A DNA stretch of 64,000 nt from JAEKLB01 sp050249235 (lineage in GTDB: Bacteria; Actinomycetota; Acidimicrobiia; Acidimicrobiales; CADCSY01): contig JBFWQW010000004.1 of NCBI GenBank assembly GCA_050249235.1, positions 5,288-69,287 on the forward strand, in the 5' to 3' direction. Of this stretch, positions 25,515 through 36,457 are shown piece after piece. Positions within the stretch are counted from its first letter, which is position 1. The number at the start of each line of letters is the position of its first letter. Made by a program: the position numbers and the translations under genes. Under the pieces are notes generated by a model, which worked only from the letters and a program-made list of their open reading frames with translations, did no database searches and was not told the DNA's origin.

Positions 25515-25567
25515 CCGTTCTCTGTCGCGCCCTGCACCTCCGAGGGGCCGGGCGCGACAAAGAACGG
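25515..25567. terminator. Long hairpin terminator after katG (member of CCGTTCTCTGTCGA hairpin family)
   Basis: CCGTTCTCTGTCGCGCCC (25515-25532) pairs with GGGCGCGACAAAGAACGG (25550-25567) at 17 of 18 positions, loop 17 nt. It lies 11 bp after the katG stop on the minus strand. Its outer arm matches hairpins at 29259 and 48809. Confidence 0.75.
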
Positions 25568-25578
25568 AGGCGGGGTGC

Positions 25579-27771
<2,193 letters not shown>

Positions 27772-27880
27772 CGGTGTCCTCCTCTGCTCCTGGGCTGGCC
27801 GCTCGTGCGGTCGGACCGACGTCGCGGCGGCTGGCGGCCGTACCGGTCTACCCGACGCGGGCTCGGGACGATGCCCGCCG

Positions 27881-27920
27881 AGGGACCCGTCCCTCCCTTC
27901 CGTCGACGAGGAACGGAGGG
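27881..27920. terminator. Hairpin(s) downstream of corC-like gene
   Basis: AGGGAC/GTCCCT (27881-27886 with 27889-27894, 2-nt loop) and an alternative stem CCCTCC(27891-27896)/GGAGGG(27915-27920) with TTCC/GGAA extension overlap each other. They lie directly after the corC-like stop on the minus strand. The sequence CGAGGAACGGAGGG resembles the arm of the CCGTTCTCTGTCGA hairpin family. Confidence 0.5.
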
Positions 27921-27923
27921 CCT

Positions 27924-29186
27924 TCAGGCGTCGTCGACGCGGCGGAGCGAGACCTGGGTGATGGCCCGGCGCTCGACCGCCAGGACGGTGGCCTCCCAGC
28001 CGTCGATCGTGACGGTGTCGCCCGGCGCGTCGGGGATGCGACCGAGGGCGTCGAGGACGAGGCCGGCGACCGTGGCGTAGTCGCCGTCGGGCACGGTGAC
28101 CCCGATGTCGGGAAGGTCGTGGACCGGAAAGGCGCCGGAGAGGACGAGCGTGCCGTCGCTCTCGTGCACGACGGAGACCACGTCCCGGTCCGACTCGTCG
28201 TAGATCTCGCCCACGAGCTCCTCGAGGAGGTCCTCGACCGTCACGATCCCCTCGGTGCCGCCGTGCTCGTTCACGACGAGGGCGAGCTGCTGGTGGTGCT
28301 GCTGCATGGTGTGGAGGGCGTCCAGCACCGACACGGTCTCCGGCAGGAAGAGGGGGGTCCCGGCCCTCGGCCCGACGGGACCCCTCGACCCGACGAGGTC
28401 GCGGAGGTGCACGACGCCGACGACCCCGTCGAGGTCTCGGTCGTGGACCACCGGGGCGCGGGAGACGCCCCGCGCGAGGAGCTGGTCGATCGCGACCTCG
28501 CAGGGTTCGTCGGCGTCGAGCGACAGGACGTCACGGCGGGGGCGGAGCACCTCGTGCAACGTCCGCTCGGCGATCTCGAAGGCCCCGTCGATGATCGCCC
28601 GCTGCTCCGGCGTGAAGGTGCGCTGGGCCGCGACCAGGTCGCGGATCTCCTCCTCGGTCACGTCCTCCCGCTGGAGCGCGGGGTCTGCGCCCGTGAGCCG
28701 CACGGCGACGTCGGCCGACCTCGACAGCAGCCAGACGGCCGGCCTCGTGGCCGACGACAGGAACGCCAACGGGCGGGCGGCGAGGAGGCCCCACCGCTCG
28801 GCCCGCTGCATCGCCACCCGCTTGGGCGCCAGCTCGCCGAGCACCAGCGTCACGTACGAGAGCACGAGCGTCACCACGAGGATGGAGGCCGGCCCGGCCA
28901 GGCCGTCGAGGAAGCCGAGGGGCGACTCGAGCGGCTCGGCCAACGAGACCGCCGCCGACGCCGAGGCCAGGAACCCGGCCAAGGTGATGCCGATCTGGAT
29001 GGTGGCGAGGAACCGGTTCGGGTCCCGGGCCAGCCCGGCCAGGACCGCGCCCGACCCGCCCCGCTCCTCCAGCCGGCTCAGTTGGCCCTCCCGCAGCGAC
29101 ACCAGCGCCATCTCGCTGCCGGCGAACGCCGCGTTCAGCAGCACCAGCACGCCGACCAACCCCAGCTGGGGCACGATCCCACCCAC
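27924..29186 (-). CDS. CorC/HlyC-family protein (DUF21-CBS-CorC)
   Basis: 420 residues. The N-terminal DUF21/CNNM membrane domain has three or four segments (NAAFAGSEMALVSLRE, VTLVLGELAPKRVAMQ). Two CBS domains follow (about 205-325; RPRRDVLSLDADEP, VVNEHGGTEGIVTVEDLLEELVGEI). The C-terminal CorC/HlyC domain covers about 335-415 (GDYATVAGLVLDALGRIPD). Such proteins are implicated in Mg2+ or Co2+ efflux. I chose the GTG at 29186 because GAGGAG is five bases upstream; a TTG at 29222 is possible. Confidence 0.85.
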   Translation of the reverse strand: MGGIVPQLGLVGVLVLLNAAFAGSEMALVSLREGQLSRLEERGGSGAVLAGLARDPNRFLATIQIGITLAGFLASASAAVSLAEPLESPLGFLDGLAGPASILVVTLVLSYVTLVLGELAPKRVAMQRAERWGLLAARPLAFLSSATRPAVWLLSRSADVAVRLTGADPALQREDVTEEEIRDLVAAQRTFTPEQRAIIDGAFEIAERTLHEVLRPRRDVLSLDADEPCEVAIDQLLARGVSRAPVVHDRDLDGVVGVVHLRDLVGSRGPVGPRAGTPLFLPETVSVLDALHTMQQHHQQLALVVNEHGGTEGIVTVEDLLEELVGEIYDESDRDVVSVVHESDGTLVLSGAFPVHDLPDIGVTVPDGDYATVAGLVLDALGRIPDAPGDTVTIDGWEATVLAVERRAITQVSLRRVDDA

Positions 29187-29448
29187 CACGTCTCCTCGCT
29201 CGAACGATCCGGCACGGTCCAAGGGCGCCCCATCGCGGGGGCGACCTCGAGCCAGAGGCCGTTCTCCGTCGACTCGAGCGGGACGATCCCGGCTCGCTCG
29301 ACAGAGAACGGGTGGTGGGCGGGCTGGTGCCCGGACTTGGCGGTTCGCGGCTGGTCATGTCGGGTCGCCGGCGTCGGCGTCGGCCAGACGGTAGTCCCCG
29401 GTCGGCCCGGCGGGCTGGCGACGACGGCCCCGAGCCCGCTCGACTACG
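29187..29448. other. Divergent intergenic region with a large hairpin
   Basis: Between corC and the cobalamin riboswitch. The only structure seen is the inverted repeat 29259-29311. A sequence ACTACGGT at about 29442-29449 is a plausible -10 element for the riboswitch transcript. No protein-like frame. Confidence 0.45.
29259..29311. repeat. Large inverted repeat (CCGTTCTCTGTCGA hairpin family)
   Basis: CCGTTCTCCGTCGA (29259-29272) pairs with TCGACAGAGAACGG (29298-29311) at 13 of 14 positions. An inner stem CGAGC-GGGA / TCCC-G-GCTCG continues it to a 3-nt loop. No gene ends here; it sits between two divergent transcription units, unlike the related hairpins at 25515 and 48809, which follow stop codons. 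Confidence 0.75.
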
Positions 29449-29612
29449 GTGCGGGCCGACCACGGAAGGGAAGCCGGTGCGATTCCGGTGCGGTCCCGCC
29501 ACTGTGACCGGGGAGCGAACCTCGACGAAGCCACTGGGCCTCCGGGCCTGGGAAGGCCGAGGGGAGCGTCGATCCGGGAGCCAGGATACCGATCGGGGTC
29601 GCAGGGCCGGTG
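29449..29612 (+). promoter_or_regulatory. Cobalamin (B12) riboswitch
   Basis: Characteristic blocks occur in the right order: GGAAGGGAAGCCGGTGCGAT (from 29464), GCGGTCCCGCCACTGTGACC, AAGCCACTGGG, CTGGGAAGGCCGAGGGGAGC and the B12 box AGCCAGGATACC (29579-29590). A small hairpin GTGGGC/GCCCAC (29610-29615 with 29621-29626) follows just before the ribosome site (GGAGG, 29638-29642) of cbtB, so control is probably at translation initiation. Adenosylcobalamin binding should lower expression of the operon. Confidence 0.93.
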
Positions 29613-29647
29613 GGCACGTCGCCCACACCACGAGGATGGAGGTTCAC

Positions 29648-29851
29648 ATGGCTGCGATCACCGCGGTTCCCGGTGGCGTCACGACGCCGTTCCCCCGCTG
29701 GGGCGTGCTCCTGCTCGCCGCGATGGTCGGCGTGCTCTGGCTCGTCACCTTCGAGGGCGGACCCGTCTCGGAAGGGCTCGGCCAGGCCAGCAACTTCCTG
29801 CACGAGGTGTTCCACGACGGCCGGCACCTCCTCGGCGTTCCCTGCCACTGA
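29648..29851 (+). CDS. cbtB: CbtB, proposed cobalt transporter small subunit
   Basis: 67 residues: one membrane segment (about 18-36) and a C-terminal HEVFHDGRHLLGVPCH, the His/Cys metal-binding signature of CbtB. The ATG follows GGAGGTTCAC. CbtB and CbtA are predicted to import cobalt and are usually B12-riboswitch controlled, as here. The gap to cbtA is 12 bp. Confidence 0.93.
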   Translation: MAAITAVPGGVTTPFPRWGVLLLAAMVGVLWLVTFEGGPVSEGLGQASNFLHEVFHDGRHLLGVPCH

Positions 29852-29863
29852 GCAGCTGACACC

Positions 29864-30715
29864 GTGACAACCAAGCTGCTGGAGCGCGTCGATCCGTCGC
29901 GCCTGCTCCCGCTGGCCGTGACCGCCGCCCTCGTCGGCATCTTCGCCGGCCTTGCCGGCGGCGCCTTCGCCAGCATCGCCGGCGAGCCCTCGATCGACGA
30001 CGCCATCGCCATCGAGGCGGCCGCCGCCGAGGACGCCGCCACCGTCCACGAGGGCGAGGAGCTCGGCGACGGGCACGCCGCCGACGGGCACCACCACGAC
30101 GAGGACGGCGCCGTCGTCTCCCGGTCGACCCAACGGGGCGTCGGTCTCTTCGGCGCCTACGGGCTGACCGGCCTGGCCTTCGGCGCCCTCCTCGCGGTCG
30201 TCGCCTTCCTGTTCCGCCACGGTGGCGCTGACGCCACCCGCCGGGTGGTCCAGGCCGGGTTGGTGCTCGCCGGCGCCTTCACGGTGGCGCCGTGGTTCAA
30301 GTACCCGCCCAACCCACCGGCCGTCGGCGACCCCGAGACGCTCGGCGAACGCCAGCGCCTCTACGTGCTGCTCATCGGCGTGGCCCTGGCCGTCGGCGTC
30401 GGCGCGGTGCAGCTCGGCCGGCGGCTCCTCGTCGCCGGTTGGTCCGGTCACCGCCGCCACGCCGCCGTGGCGGCCCTGGTCGCCCTCGCGATGCTGGCCG
30501 CCTACGCCGTCCTGCCGCCCGCCCCGGACGCCGTGGCGGTGCCGGCCACGCTGGTGTGGCGGTTCCGGGTGGCGTCGCTCGGCGCCAACCTCACCCTGTG
30601 GGCCGTGCTCACGCTGGCGCTGGCCTGGGTGGTCGCCGAGGCCGACCGGCGGGAGGCCGGCGGTGACGGGCGTGACGCCCCGGCGCGGGTCGCCGTGCCC
30701 GTCGCCGGCCGCTGA
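29864..30715 (+). CDS. cbtA: CbtA, proposed cobalt transporter membrane subunit
   Basis: 283 residues with about six membrane segments. An extracytoplasmic loop after the first segment contains an acidic and His-rich stretch (DGHAADGHHHDEDGA), likely to bind metal. WFKYPPNPPAVGDPETLGER is typical of CbtA. The GTG start lies shortly after cbtB. It should form a cobalt uptake system with CbtB and feed the chelatase encoded downstream. Confidence 0.9.
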   Translation: MTTKLLERVDPSRLLPLAVTAALVGIFAGLAGGAFASIAGEPSIDDAIAIEAAAAEDAATVHEGEELGDGHAADGHHHDEDGAVVSRSTQRGVGLFGAYGLTGLAFGALLAVVAFLFRHGGADATRRVVQAGLVLAGAFTVAPWFKYPPNPPAVGDPETLGERQRLYVLLIGVALAVGVGAVQLGRRLLVAGWSGHRRHAAVAALVALAMLAAYAVLPPAPDAVAVPATLVWRFRVASLGANLTLWAVLTLALAWVVAEADRREAGGDGRDAPARVAVPVAGR

Positions 30716-30720
30716 GCGCC

Positions 30721-32226
30721 GTGCGCGGCGGGCTGGTGGTCTGCGGCACGACCAGTGACGCCGGCAAGTCGTGGGTGGTGGCCGGCCTGTGCCGGCTCCT
30801 GCACCGCCGAGGCGTGCGGGTCGCGCCCTTCAAGGCACAGAACATGGCGCTCAACGCGGCGGTCACCGCCGACGGCGCCGAGATCGGCCATGCCCAGTGG
30901 GTGCAGGCGGTGGCCGCCGGCGTCGAACCGGAGGCGGCGATGAACCCGGTGCTTCTCAAGCCGACGGGGGAGCGGACCAGCCAGGTGGTGGTGCTCGGCA
31001 AGCCGATCGGGGTCCACTCGGCGCGGGAGTACCACGACCTCGTCGACGGGCTGCGGCCGGTGGTGCTCGACGCCCTCGCCGACCTCCGGGCCCGGTTCGA
31101 CGTGGTGCTGTGCGAAGGGGCCGGCGGTGCCGCCGAGATCAACCTCCTGCACCGCGACCTCTCCAACCTCCCGCTGGCGGCGGCCGCCCGCCTGCCGGCC
31201 GTCGTGGTCGGCGACATCGACCGGGGCGGGGTATTCGCCTCGCTCTACGGCACGGTGGCGCTGCTGCCCGACGAGCTGCGGGGCTGGGTGCGGGGCTTCG
31301 TGATCAACCGGTTCCGGGGCGACCCCACCCTGCTCGACGACGGCTGCGACCAGCTCGAAGCCCGCTGCGGCGTCCCCACCCTCGGGGTGGTGCCCATGCT
31401 GGACGGCACCGACATCGACGCCGAGGACTCGCTCGCCCTCGACGGCTGGGCCACGAGCGGGTCGACGGCGGACGCGCTCGACGTCGCCGTCGTGCGGCTG
31501 CCGCGGCTCGCGAACTTCGGTGACCTCGACCCTCTCCGGCTCGACCCGTCGGTGTCGGTCCGCTGGGTCCGCAGCGCCGCCGAGCTCGGCCGGCCGGCCC
31601 TCGTCGTGCTGCCCGGGTCGAAGGCGACGCGCGACGATCTCGCCTGGCTGCGGGCCACCGGCCTCGCCGAGGCCGTCGACCGCTCCGGCGCCGCGGTCGT
31701 GGCCGTGTGCGCCGGCCTCCAGATGGCGGGAGAGTCCGTCGACGACCCCGACGGGGTCGAAGGCCCGCCCGGGTCGGTCGAGGGGCTCCGGTGGCTGCCG
31801 GTCACCACCCGCTTCGAGGCGTCCAAGGTGCTCGACCGGCCGAGCGGCGCCGTCGCCGGCGGCGTCGGCGCCGGCGCGCCGGTCGCCGGCTACCGCATCC
31901 ACCACGGGCGGGTGCATCCCGGGCCCGGCGCCGAGCCCTGGCTGGTGGCCGGGGACGGCACGGTGCTCGGCTGGCGCAGCGATCGGGTGCTCGGCACCAC
32001 CCTGCACGCCCTGTTCGAGAACGACGAGCTGCGGGCCGCGGTCCTCCGCTGGGCGGCCTCGCGGTCCGGCCGTGGGCACACGGCGGCCGAACAATGGTCG
32101 TTCGCGGCGGCGCGCGAGGACCGCCTCGACCGCATCGCCGACGGCCTGGAGTCGCACCTCGACCTCGGGCGCCTCTTCGCCCTGATCGAGCAGGCCCCCT
32201 CACCGCTGGCGGACACACCCCGGTGA
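30721..32226 (+). CDS. cobQ: Cobyric acid synthase CobQ
   Basis: 501 residues. The N-terminal P-loop-like VCGTTSDAGKSWVVAGL and APFKAQNMALNAAV are those of CobQ/CbiP. GDIDRGGVFASLYG and the glutamine amidotransferase Cys (VVAVCAGLQMAGESV, about residue 335) with the His in YRIHHGRVHPG follow. It amidates adenosylcobyrinic a,c-diamide at four carboxyl groups using glutamine and ATP. The GTG start is five bases after cbtA; its stop overlaps the FhuF-like start (GTGA). Confidence 0.95.
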   Translation: MRGGLVVCGTTSDAGKSWVVAGLCRLLHRRGVRVAPFKAQNMALNAAVTADGAEIGHAQWVQAVAAGVEPEAAMNPVLLKPTGERTSQVVVLGKPIGVHSAREYHDLVDGLRPVVLDALADLRARFDVVLCEGAGGAAEINLLHRDLSNLPLAAAARLPAVVVGDIDRGGVFASLYGTVALLPDELRGWVRGFVINRFRGDPTLLDDGCDQLEARCGVPTLGVVPMLDGTDIDAEDSLALDGWATSGSTADALDVAVVRLPRLANFGDLDPLRLDPSVSVRWVRSAAELGRPALVVLPGSKATRDDLAWLRATGLAEAVDRSGAAVVAVCAGLQMAGESVDDPDGVEGPPGSVEGLRWLPVTTRFEASKVLDRPSGAVAGGVGAGAPVAGYRIHHGRVHPGPGAEPWLVAGDGTVLGWRSDRVLGTTLHALFENDELRAAVLRWAASRSGRGHTAAEQWSFAAAREDRLDRIADGLESHLDLGRLFALIEQAPSPLADTPR

Positions 32227-32924
32227 GCGCGATCGAGGGCTCGCTGGCACCGGTCACCGCGCTCGTCGGCCACCTCCGGTGGCGGGCCGGCCCACCGGAA
32301 GAGGACGACCTCCTCGGCGCCGAGCTGGGCGACCCCGACCGGGTCGAGGCCGTCGTCACCGCCTCGGCCGAGGGACGGGGCAGCGACGACCCCCAGGTGC
32401 TCGGCTCGCTCTGGTGGCAGGCCTACTGCTACCGGGTGGCCGGGACGACGCTGGCCGCGTGGCTGCTCACCGGGTCGGCGCCCGACCCCGGTGCGGCCGG
32501 CGCCGGCGTGGGCATGGCCCGCAGCCGGCCCTCGTCGCTGCTGGTCGACCCGGGGGCACCGGTCCTTACCGACCTCGCCGGGCTGGCCGACCGGCTGTTC
32601 GCCGGCCACCTCGACCGCGTCGCCGACGCGCTCCGCCGGCGCCACGCCCTCGGCACCCAGCTCGTCTGGGGCGACGCCGCCGCCGGCATCGCCTCGGCGC
32701 TCGGCGCCGTGGGCACCGCCCCCGGCGCCCCCGACCTCCGCGACCGGCTCGACGTGGTCGCGGGCGCCCTCCCGCACGACATCGCGGCGCTCGGGACGTG
32801 GACGCCAGGGACGTGGTCGTTCCGGCGCCGGACCTGCTGCCTGTGGTGGAAGACCACGGCGGCCGACGGCGCCCTGTGCGAGGACTGCTCGCTCCGCCCG
32901 GCCGGGACGGCGGCCCCCCGGTGA
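32223..32924 (+). CDS. FhuF-like 2Fe-2S protein embedded in cobalamin operon
   Basis: 233 residues. The C-terminus has RRTCCLWWKTTAADGALCEDCS, i.e. C-C-x12-C-x2-C, close to the C-C-x10-C-x2-C [2Fe-2S] motif of FhuF. FhuF reduces siderophore-bound Fe3+ in the cytoplasm. The rest is Ala/Leu-rich with SLWWQAYCYRVAGTTLAAW, as in FhuF-like proteins. The gene overlaps cobQ upstream (GTGA) and cobN downstream (GTGA), so it is firmly part of the cobalamin unit. A reductase for Co(II) corrinoids or for imported siderophores is a reasonable guess; the function is not proven. Confidence 0.75.
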   Translation: MSAIEGSLAPVTALVGHLRWRAGPPEEDDLLGAELGDPDRVEAVVTASAEGRGSDDPQVLGSLWWQAYCYRVAGTTLAAWLLTGSAPDPGAAGAGVGMARSRPSSLLVDPGAPVLTDLAGLADRLFAGHLDRVADALRRRHALGTQLVWGDAAAGIASALGAVGTAPGAPDLRDRLDVVAGALPHDIAALGTWTPGTWSFRRRTCCLWWKTTAADGALCEDCSLRPAGTAAPR

Positions 32925-35900
32925 TCCTCTTCGTCGCCAACAACGACCTCGAGCTCCTGGCCCTCCGGGCCGCGGCCGAGTCGCTGCCCGACGGCTTCCC
33001 CGCCGTGCGGGCCCACGGCGGCGTCACGCTCGACCCGACCGGCGAGCCCCCGGACCTCGACGGCGTGCGGATCGTGCTCGTCCGGTTGCACAAGGGCCGC
33101 AGCGCCTGGCCGGAGCCCTTCGACCTCCTCCGGGAGCGCTGCCAGCGGGAGGGGATCCCGCTGCTGGCCTTCGGTGGGGAGGCGTCGGTCGACGCCGAGC
33201 TCACCGCGCGGTCGACCGTCCCGCCCGGGATCGTGACCGAGGCCTTCGCCTACCTGACCCGGGGCGGCCCGGTGAACCTCGCCAACCTGCTGCGCTTCGT
33301 GGCCGACACCCTCCTGCTCGAGGGCTTCGGCTTCGACCCGCCGGCCGAGGTCCCGCAGGTGGGCCTGCTCGGCCACCGGCCGGTCGATCCCGGTCGCCCG
33401 ACGGTGGCCGTCGTCACCTACCGGGCCAACGTGCTGGCCGGCAACACGCTGGCCATCGAGCAGCTCTGCGACGCCATCGAGGCCAGGGGCGCCAACGCCC
33501 GGGCCGTCTACTGCTACTCGCTGCGACCCGAGGCCGAAGGGGTGGCACCGGCTGCGCTCGAGCTGCTCCGCGGCGCCGACGTGGTCGTCACCACCACGTG
33601 GGCGGCGGGCGGCGCGGTCCAGGCCGGCGACGCCGTGGCGGCCACGGTGGGGGAGGGCTGGGCGTCGCCGCTCGACGCCCTCGGCGTCCCGGTCCTCCAG
33701 GCCGTCGCCGCCACCGGCCCGTCGACGGCGTGGGCCGCCTCGCCGGGGGGCCTGGCGCCCCTCGACGTGGCATTGAGCGTGGCCATCCCCGAGTTCGACG
33801 GGCGGATCATCGGCCCGGCGTTCGCCTTCAAGGAGGTGGTCGACGACGGCGAGGACCTGGGCGTGGCGGTGTCGGCCCACCGGGCCGTCCCCGACCGGTG
33901 CGAGCGGGTGGCGGGCATCGCCGTCCGCCTGGCCAGGCTCCGCCACATCCCGCCGGCCGACAAGCGGGTCGCGATCGTGCTGTCCGCCTATCCCACCAAG
34001 CGCAGCCGGATCGGCAACGCCGTCGGGCTCGACACGCCGGTGAGCCTCCTCGCCGTGGTCGACGGGTTGCGGGCCGCCGGCTACCGGGTCGACGACCTCG
34101 GCGACGACGCCGACGCGGTGATGGGCCGGCTGGCCGACGGGCTCACCTACGACCGGCCCTCGCTGTCGGTGGCCGAGCAGGCCATGGCCGTGGGCCGCCT
34201 GCACGTCGGCGACTACGCGGCCTGGTTCGCGACCCTCCCGGCCGGGCTGCGCGACCGGGTGATTGCGGCCTGGGGTCCGGCGCCGGGGAAGGTCTGCGTG
34301 CACGACGACCACCTCGTGTTCGCCGGCATCGACGCCGGCGGCGCGCTGGTGGCGGTGCAGCCCCCCCGGGGCTACGGCGAGGACCCGATCGCGGTGTACC
34401 ACACGCCCGAGCTCCCACCCCCGCACCACTACCTCGCCTTCTACCGCTGGCTCGACGCCGGCTGGGGTGCCGACGCCGTCGTCCACCTCGGCAAGCACGG
34501 CACGCTCGAGTGGCTGCCCGGCAAGGGCGTCGGCCTGTCGGGGGGGTGCGTGCCCGACGCCGCCATCGGCGACCTGCCCGTCCTCTATCCGTTCGTGGTG
34601 AACGACCCGGGCGAGGGCACCCAGGCCAAGCGGCGGACCCACGCCGTGGTCGTCGACCACCTCCCGCCCCCCATGACCCGGGCCGAGACCTACGACGACC
34701 TGGCCCGGGTGGAGCGGCTCCTCGACGAGTACGCCAGGATCGAGGCCCTCGACCCGGCCAAGCTCCCGGCCATCCAGGGCCAGCTCTGGGACCTCCTCGT
34801 CACCTCCGACCTGACGCAGGACCTCGGCGTCGGCGAGATGCCCGATCCCGACGACTTCGCCGGGATGGTCGGCCACATCGACGGCTACCTGTGCTCCCTC
34901 AAGGACGCCCAGATCCGCGGCGGCCTGCACGTGCTCGGGTCGGCACCGGACGGCGACGCGCTGCTCGACACGGTGCTGAGCATCACCCGCCAGCCCCAGG
35001 GCGCCGTCCCCTCGCTGCGGGCCACCGTGGCCGCCGAGCTGGGCGTCGACCTCGAGCGGGCCGGCACCGCCGCCGTCGACCGGGTGGAGGCGGCCTGCCG
35101 GGAGCGCATCGCCGCGCTGGCGGCCACCGGCTGGGACCCGGGCCGGGCTGGCGCCGACCCGACCATGGGCTGGATCGCCACGACGTTGGTGCCGAACCTG
35201 CGGCGCACACCCGACGAGCTCGGCAACCTGCTCGGCGGGCTCGCCGGCCGGCACGTCCCGGCCGGCCCCAGCGGCGCGCCGACGCGGGGCGGCGCCCACG
35301 TGCTGCCGACGGGGCGCAACTTCTACTCGGTCGATCCCAAGGCCATCCCCTCGGCGCTGGCCTGGGACGTGGGCCGGGCGCTCGCCGACCGGCTCCTCGA
35401 CCGGCACCTCGCCGAGACGGGGGCGTATCCGCGGACGGTGGGGCTGGTGGTGTGGGGCACGGCCAACATGCGCACTCAGGGTGACGACATCGCCGAGGTC
35501 CTCGCCCTCCTCGGCGTCCGGCCCCGCTGGAACGCCGACTCGGGCCGGGTGGAGGGGCTCGAGGTGATCCCGCTCGCCGAGCTCGGCCGGCCCCGCGTCG
35601 ACGTGACGGTGCGGATCTCGGGCTTCTTCCGCGACGCCTTCCCCGACGTGGTCGACCTGCTCGACGACGCGGTGCAGCTCGTCGGCGCCCTCGACGAGCC
35701 CGACGGCGACAACCCGGTGCGGGCCGCCGGCACCGCCGACGCCCGGGTGTTCGGCCCGTCGCCGGGTGCCTACGGGTCGGGCATCTACCAGGCCATCGAG
35801 GGCCGGGCCTGGCGCACCCGCGCCGACCTGGCGGAGGTGTACCTGGCCTGGTCGGGCTACGCCTACCGCCGGGGGGAGGCCGGCGTCGCCGCCCCCGACC

Positions 35901-36457
35901 AGGTCCGCCGCCGGTTCGCCGCCATCGACGTGGCGGTGAAGAACCAGGACAACCGCGAGCACGACATCTTCGACAGCGACGACTACTTCCAGGACCACGG
36001 CGGGATGGTGGCGGCGGTCACCGAGCTGACCGGGCGGCCGACCCGCGCCTGGTTCGGGGACAGCGCCGACCCGTCCCGCCCCCAGGTCCGCTCGCTCGCC
36101 GAGGAGGCGGCCCGGGTGGTGCGCACGCGCGTCCTCAACCCCAAGTGGATCGACTCGATGCGCAACCACGGCTACAAGGGCGCCTTCGAGATCGCCGCCA
36201 CCGTCGACTACCTGTTCGGCTACGACGCCACCGCCGGCGTCGTCGAGGACTGGATGTACGAGCGGGTGACGCGGGCCTACGTGTCCGACCCCGCGATGCG
36301 CGCCTTCTACGAGGCGTCGAACCCCTGGGCCCTGCGCAGCATCTGCGAGCGGCTCCTCGAGGCCGCCGAGCGGGCGATGTGGGACGCCAGCGACGGGGCC
36401 GTGGCCGCGCTGCGGGACGGCATCCTGGCCGCCGAGGGCATGGAGGAGCGACGGTGA
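32921..36457 (+). CDS. cobN: Cobaltochelatase subunit CobN
   Basis: 1178 residues, near the usual 1200-1270. It begins with a GTG that overlaps the FhuF-like stop. Typical CobN/ChlH/BchH features are seen: KRVAIVLSAYPTKRSRIGNAVGLDTP, VVHLGKHGTLEWLPGKGVGLS, GLVVWGTANMRTQGDDIAEVL and KNQDNREHDIFDSDDYFQDHGG. CobN is the corrin-binding subunit that inserts Co2+ into hydrogenobyrinic acid a,c-diamide in the aerobic B12 pathway. It needs an AAA+ partner, which the next gene supplies. The stop overlaps that gene's start (GTGA). Confidence 0.96.
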   Translation: MILFVANNDLELLALRAAAESLPDGFPAVRAHGGVTLDPTGEPPDLDGVRIVLVRLHKGRSAWPEPFDLLRERCQREGIPLLAFGGEASVDAELTARSTVPPGIVTEAFAYLTRGGPVNLANLLRFVADTLLLEGFGFDPPAEVPQVGLLGHRPVDPGRPTVAVVTYRANVLAGNTLAIEQLCDAIEARGANARAVYCYSLRPEAEGVAPAALELLRGADVVVTTTWAAGGAVQAGDAVAATVGEGWASPLDALGVPVLQAVAATGPSTAWAASPGGLAPLDVALSVAIPEFDGRIIGPAFAFKEVVDDGEDLGVAVSAHRAVPDRCERVAGIAVRLARLRHIPPADKRVAIVLSAYPTKRSRIGNAVGLDTPVSLLAVVDGLRAAGYRVDDLGDDADAVMGRLADGLTYDRPSLSVAEQAMAVGRLHVGDYAAWFATLPAGLRDRVIAAWGPAPGKVCVHDDHLVFAGIDAGGALVAVQPPRGYGEDPIAVYHTPELPPPHHYLAFYRWLDAGWGADAVVHLGKHGTLEWLPGKGVGLSGGCVPDAAIGDLPVLYPFVVNDPGEGTQAKRRTHAVVVDHLPPPMTRAETYDDLARVERLLDEYARIEALDPAKLPAIQGQLWDLLVTSDLTQDLGVGEMPDPDDFAGMVGHIDGYLCSLKDAQIRGGLHVLGSAPDGDALLDTVLSITRQPQGAVPSLRATVAAELGVDLERAGTAAVDRVEAACRERIAALAATGWDPGRAGADPTMGWIATTLVPNLRRTPDELGNLLGGLAGRHVPAGPSGAPTRGGAHVLPTGRNFYSVDPKAIPSALAWDVGRALADRLLDRHLAETGAYPRTVGLVVWGTANMRTQGDDIAEVLALLGVRPRWNADSGRVEGLEVIPLAELGRPRVDVTVRISGFFRDAFPDVVDLLDDAVQLVGALDEPDGDNPVRAAGTADARVFGPSPGAYGSGIYQAIEGRAWRTRADLAEVYLAWSGYAYRRGEAGVAAPDQVRRRFAAIDVAVKNQDNREHDIFDSDDYFQDHGGMVAAVTELTGRPTRAWFGDSADPSRPQVRSLAEEAARVVRTRVLNPKWIDSMRNHGYKGAFEIAATVDYLFGYDATAGVVEDWMYERVTRAYVSDPAMRAFYEASNPWALRSICERLLEAAERAMWDASDGAVAALRDGILAAEGMEERR

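Noticed and set aside
32429..36169. A 1246-codon open frame antisense to cobN
   Set aside because: It mirrors cobN codon for codon; high GC leaves the antisense frame without stops. Composition is His/Gly/Val/Arg-biased with no domain.
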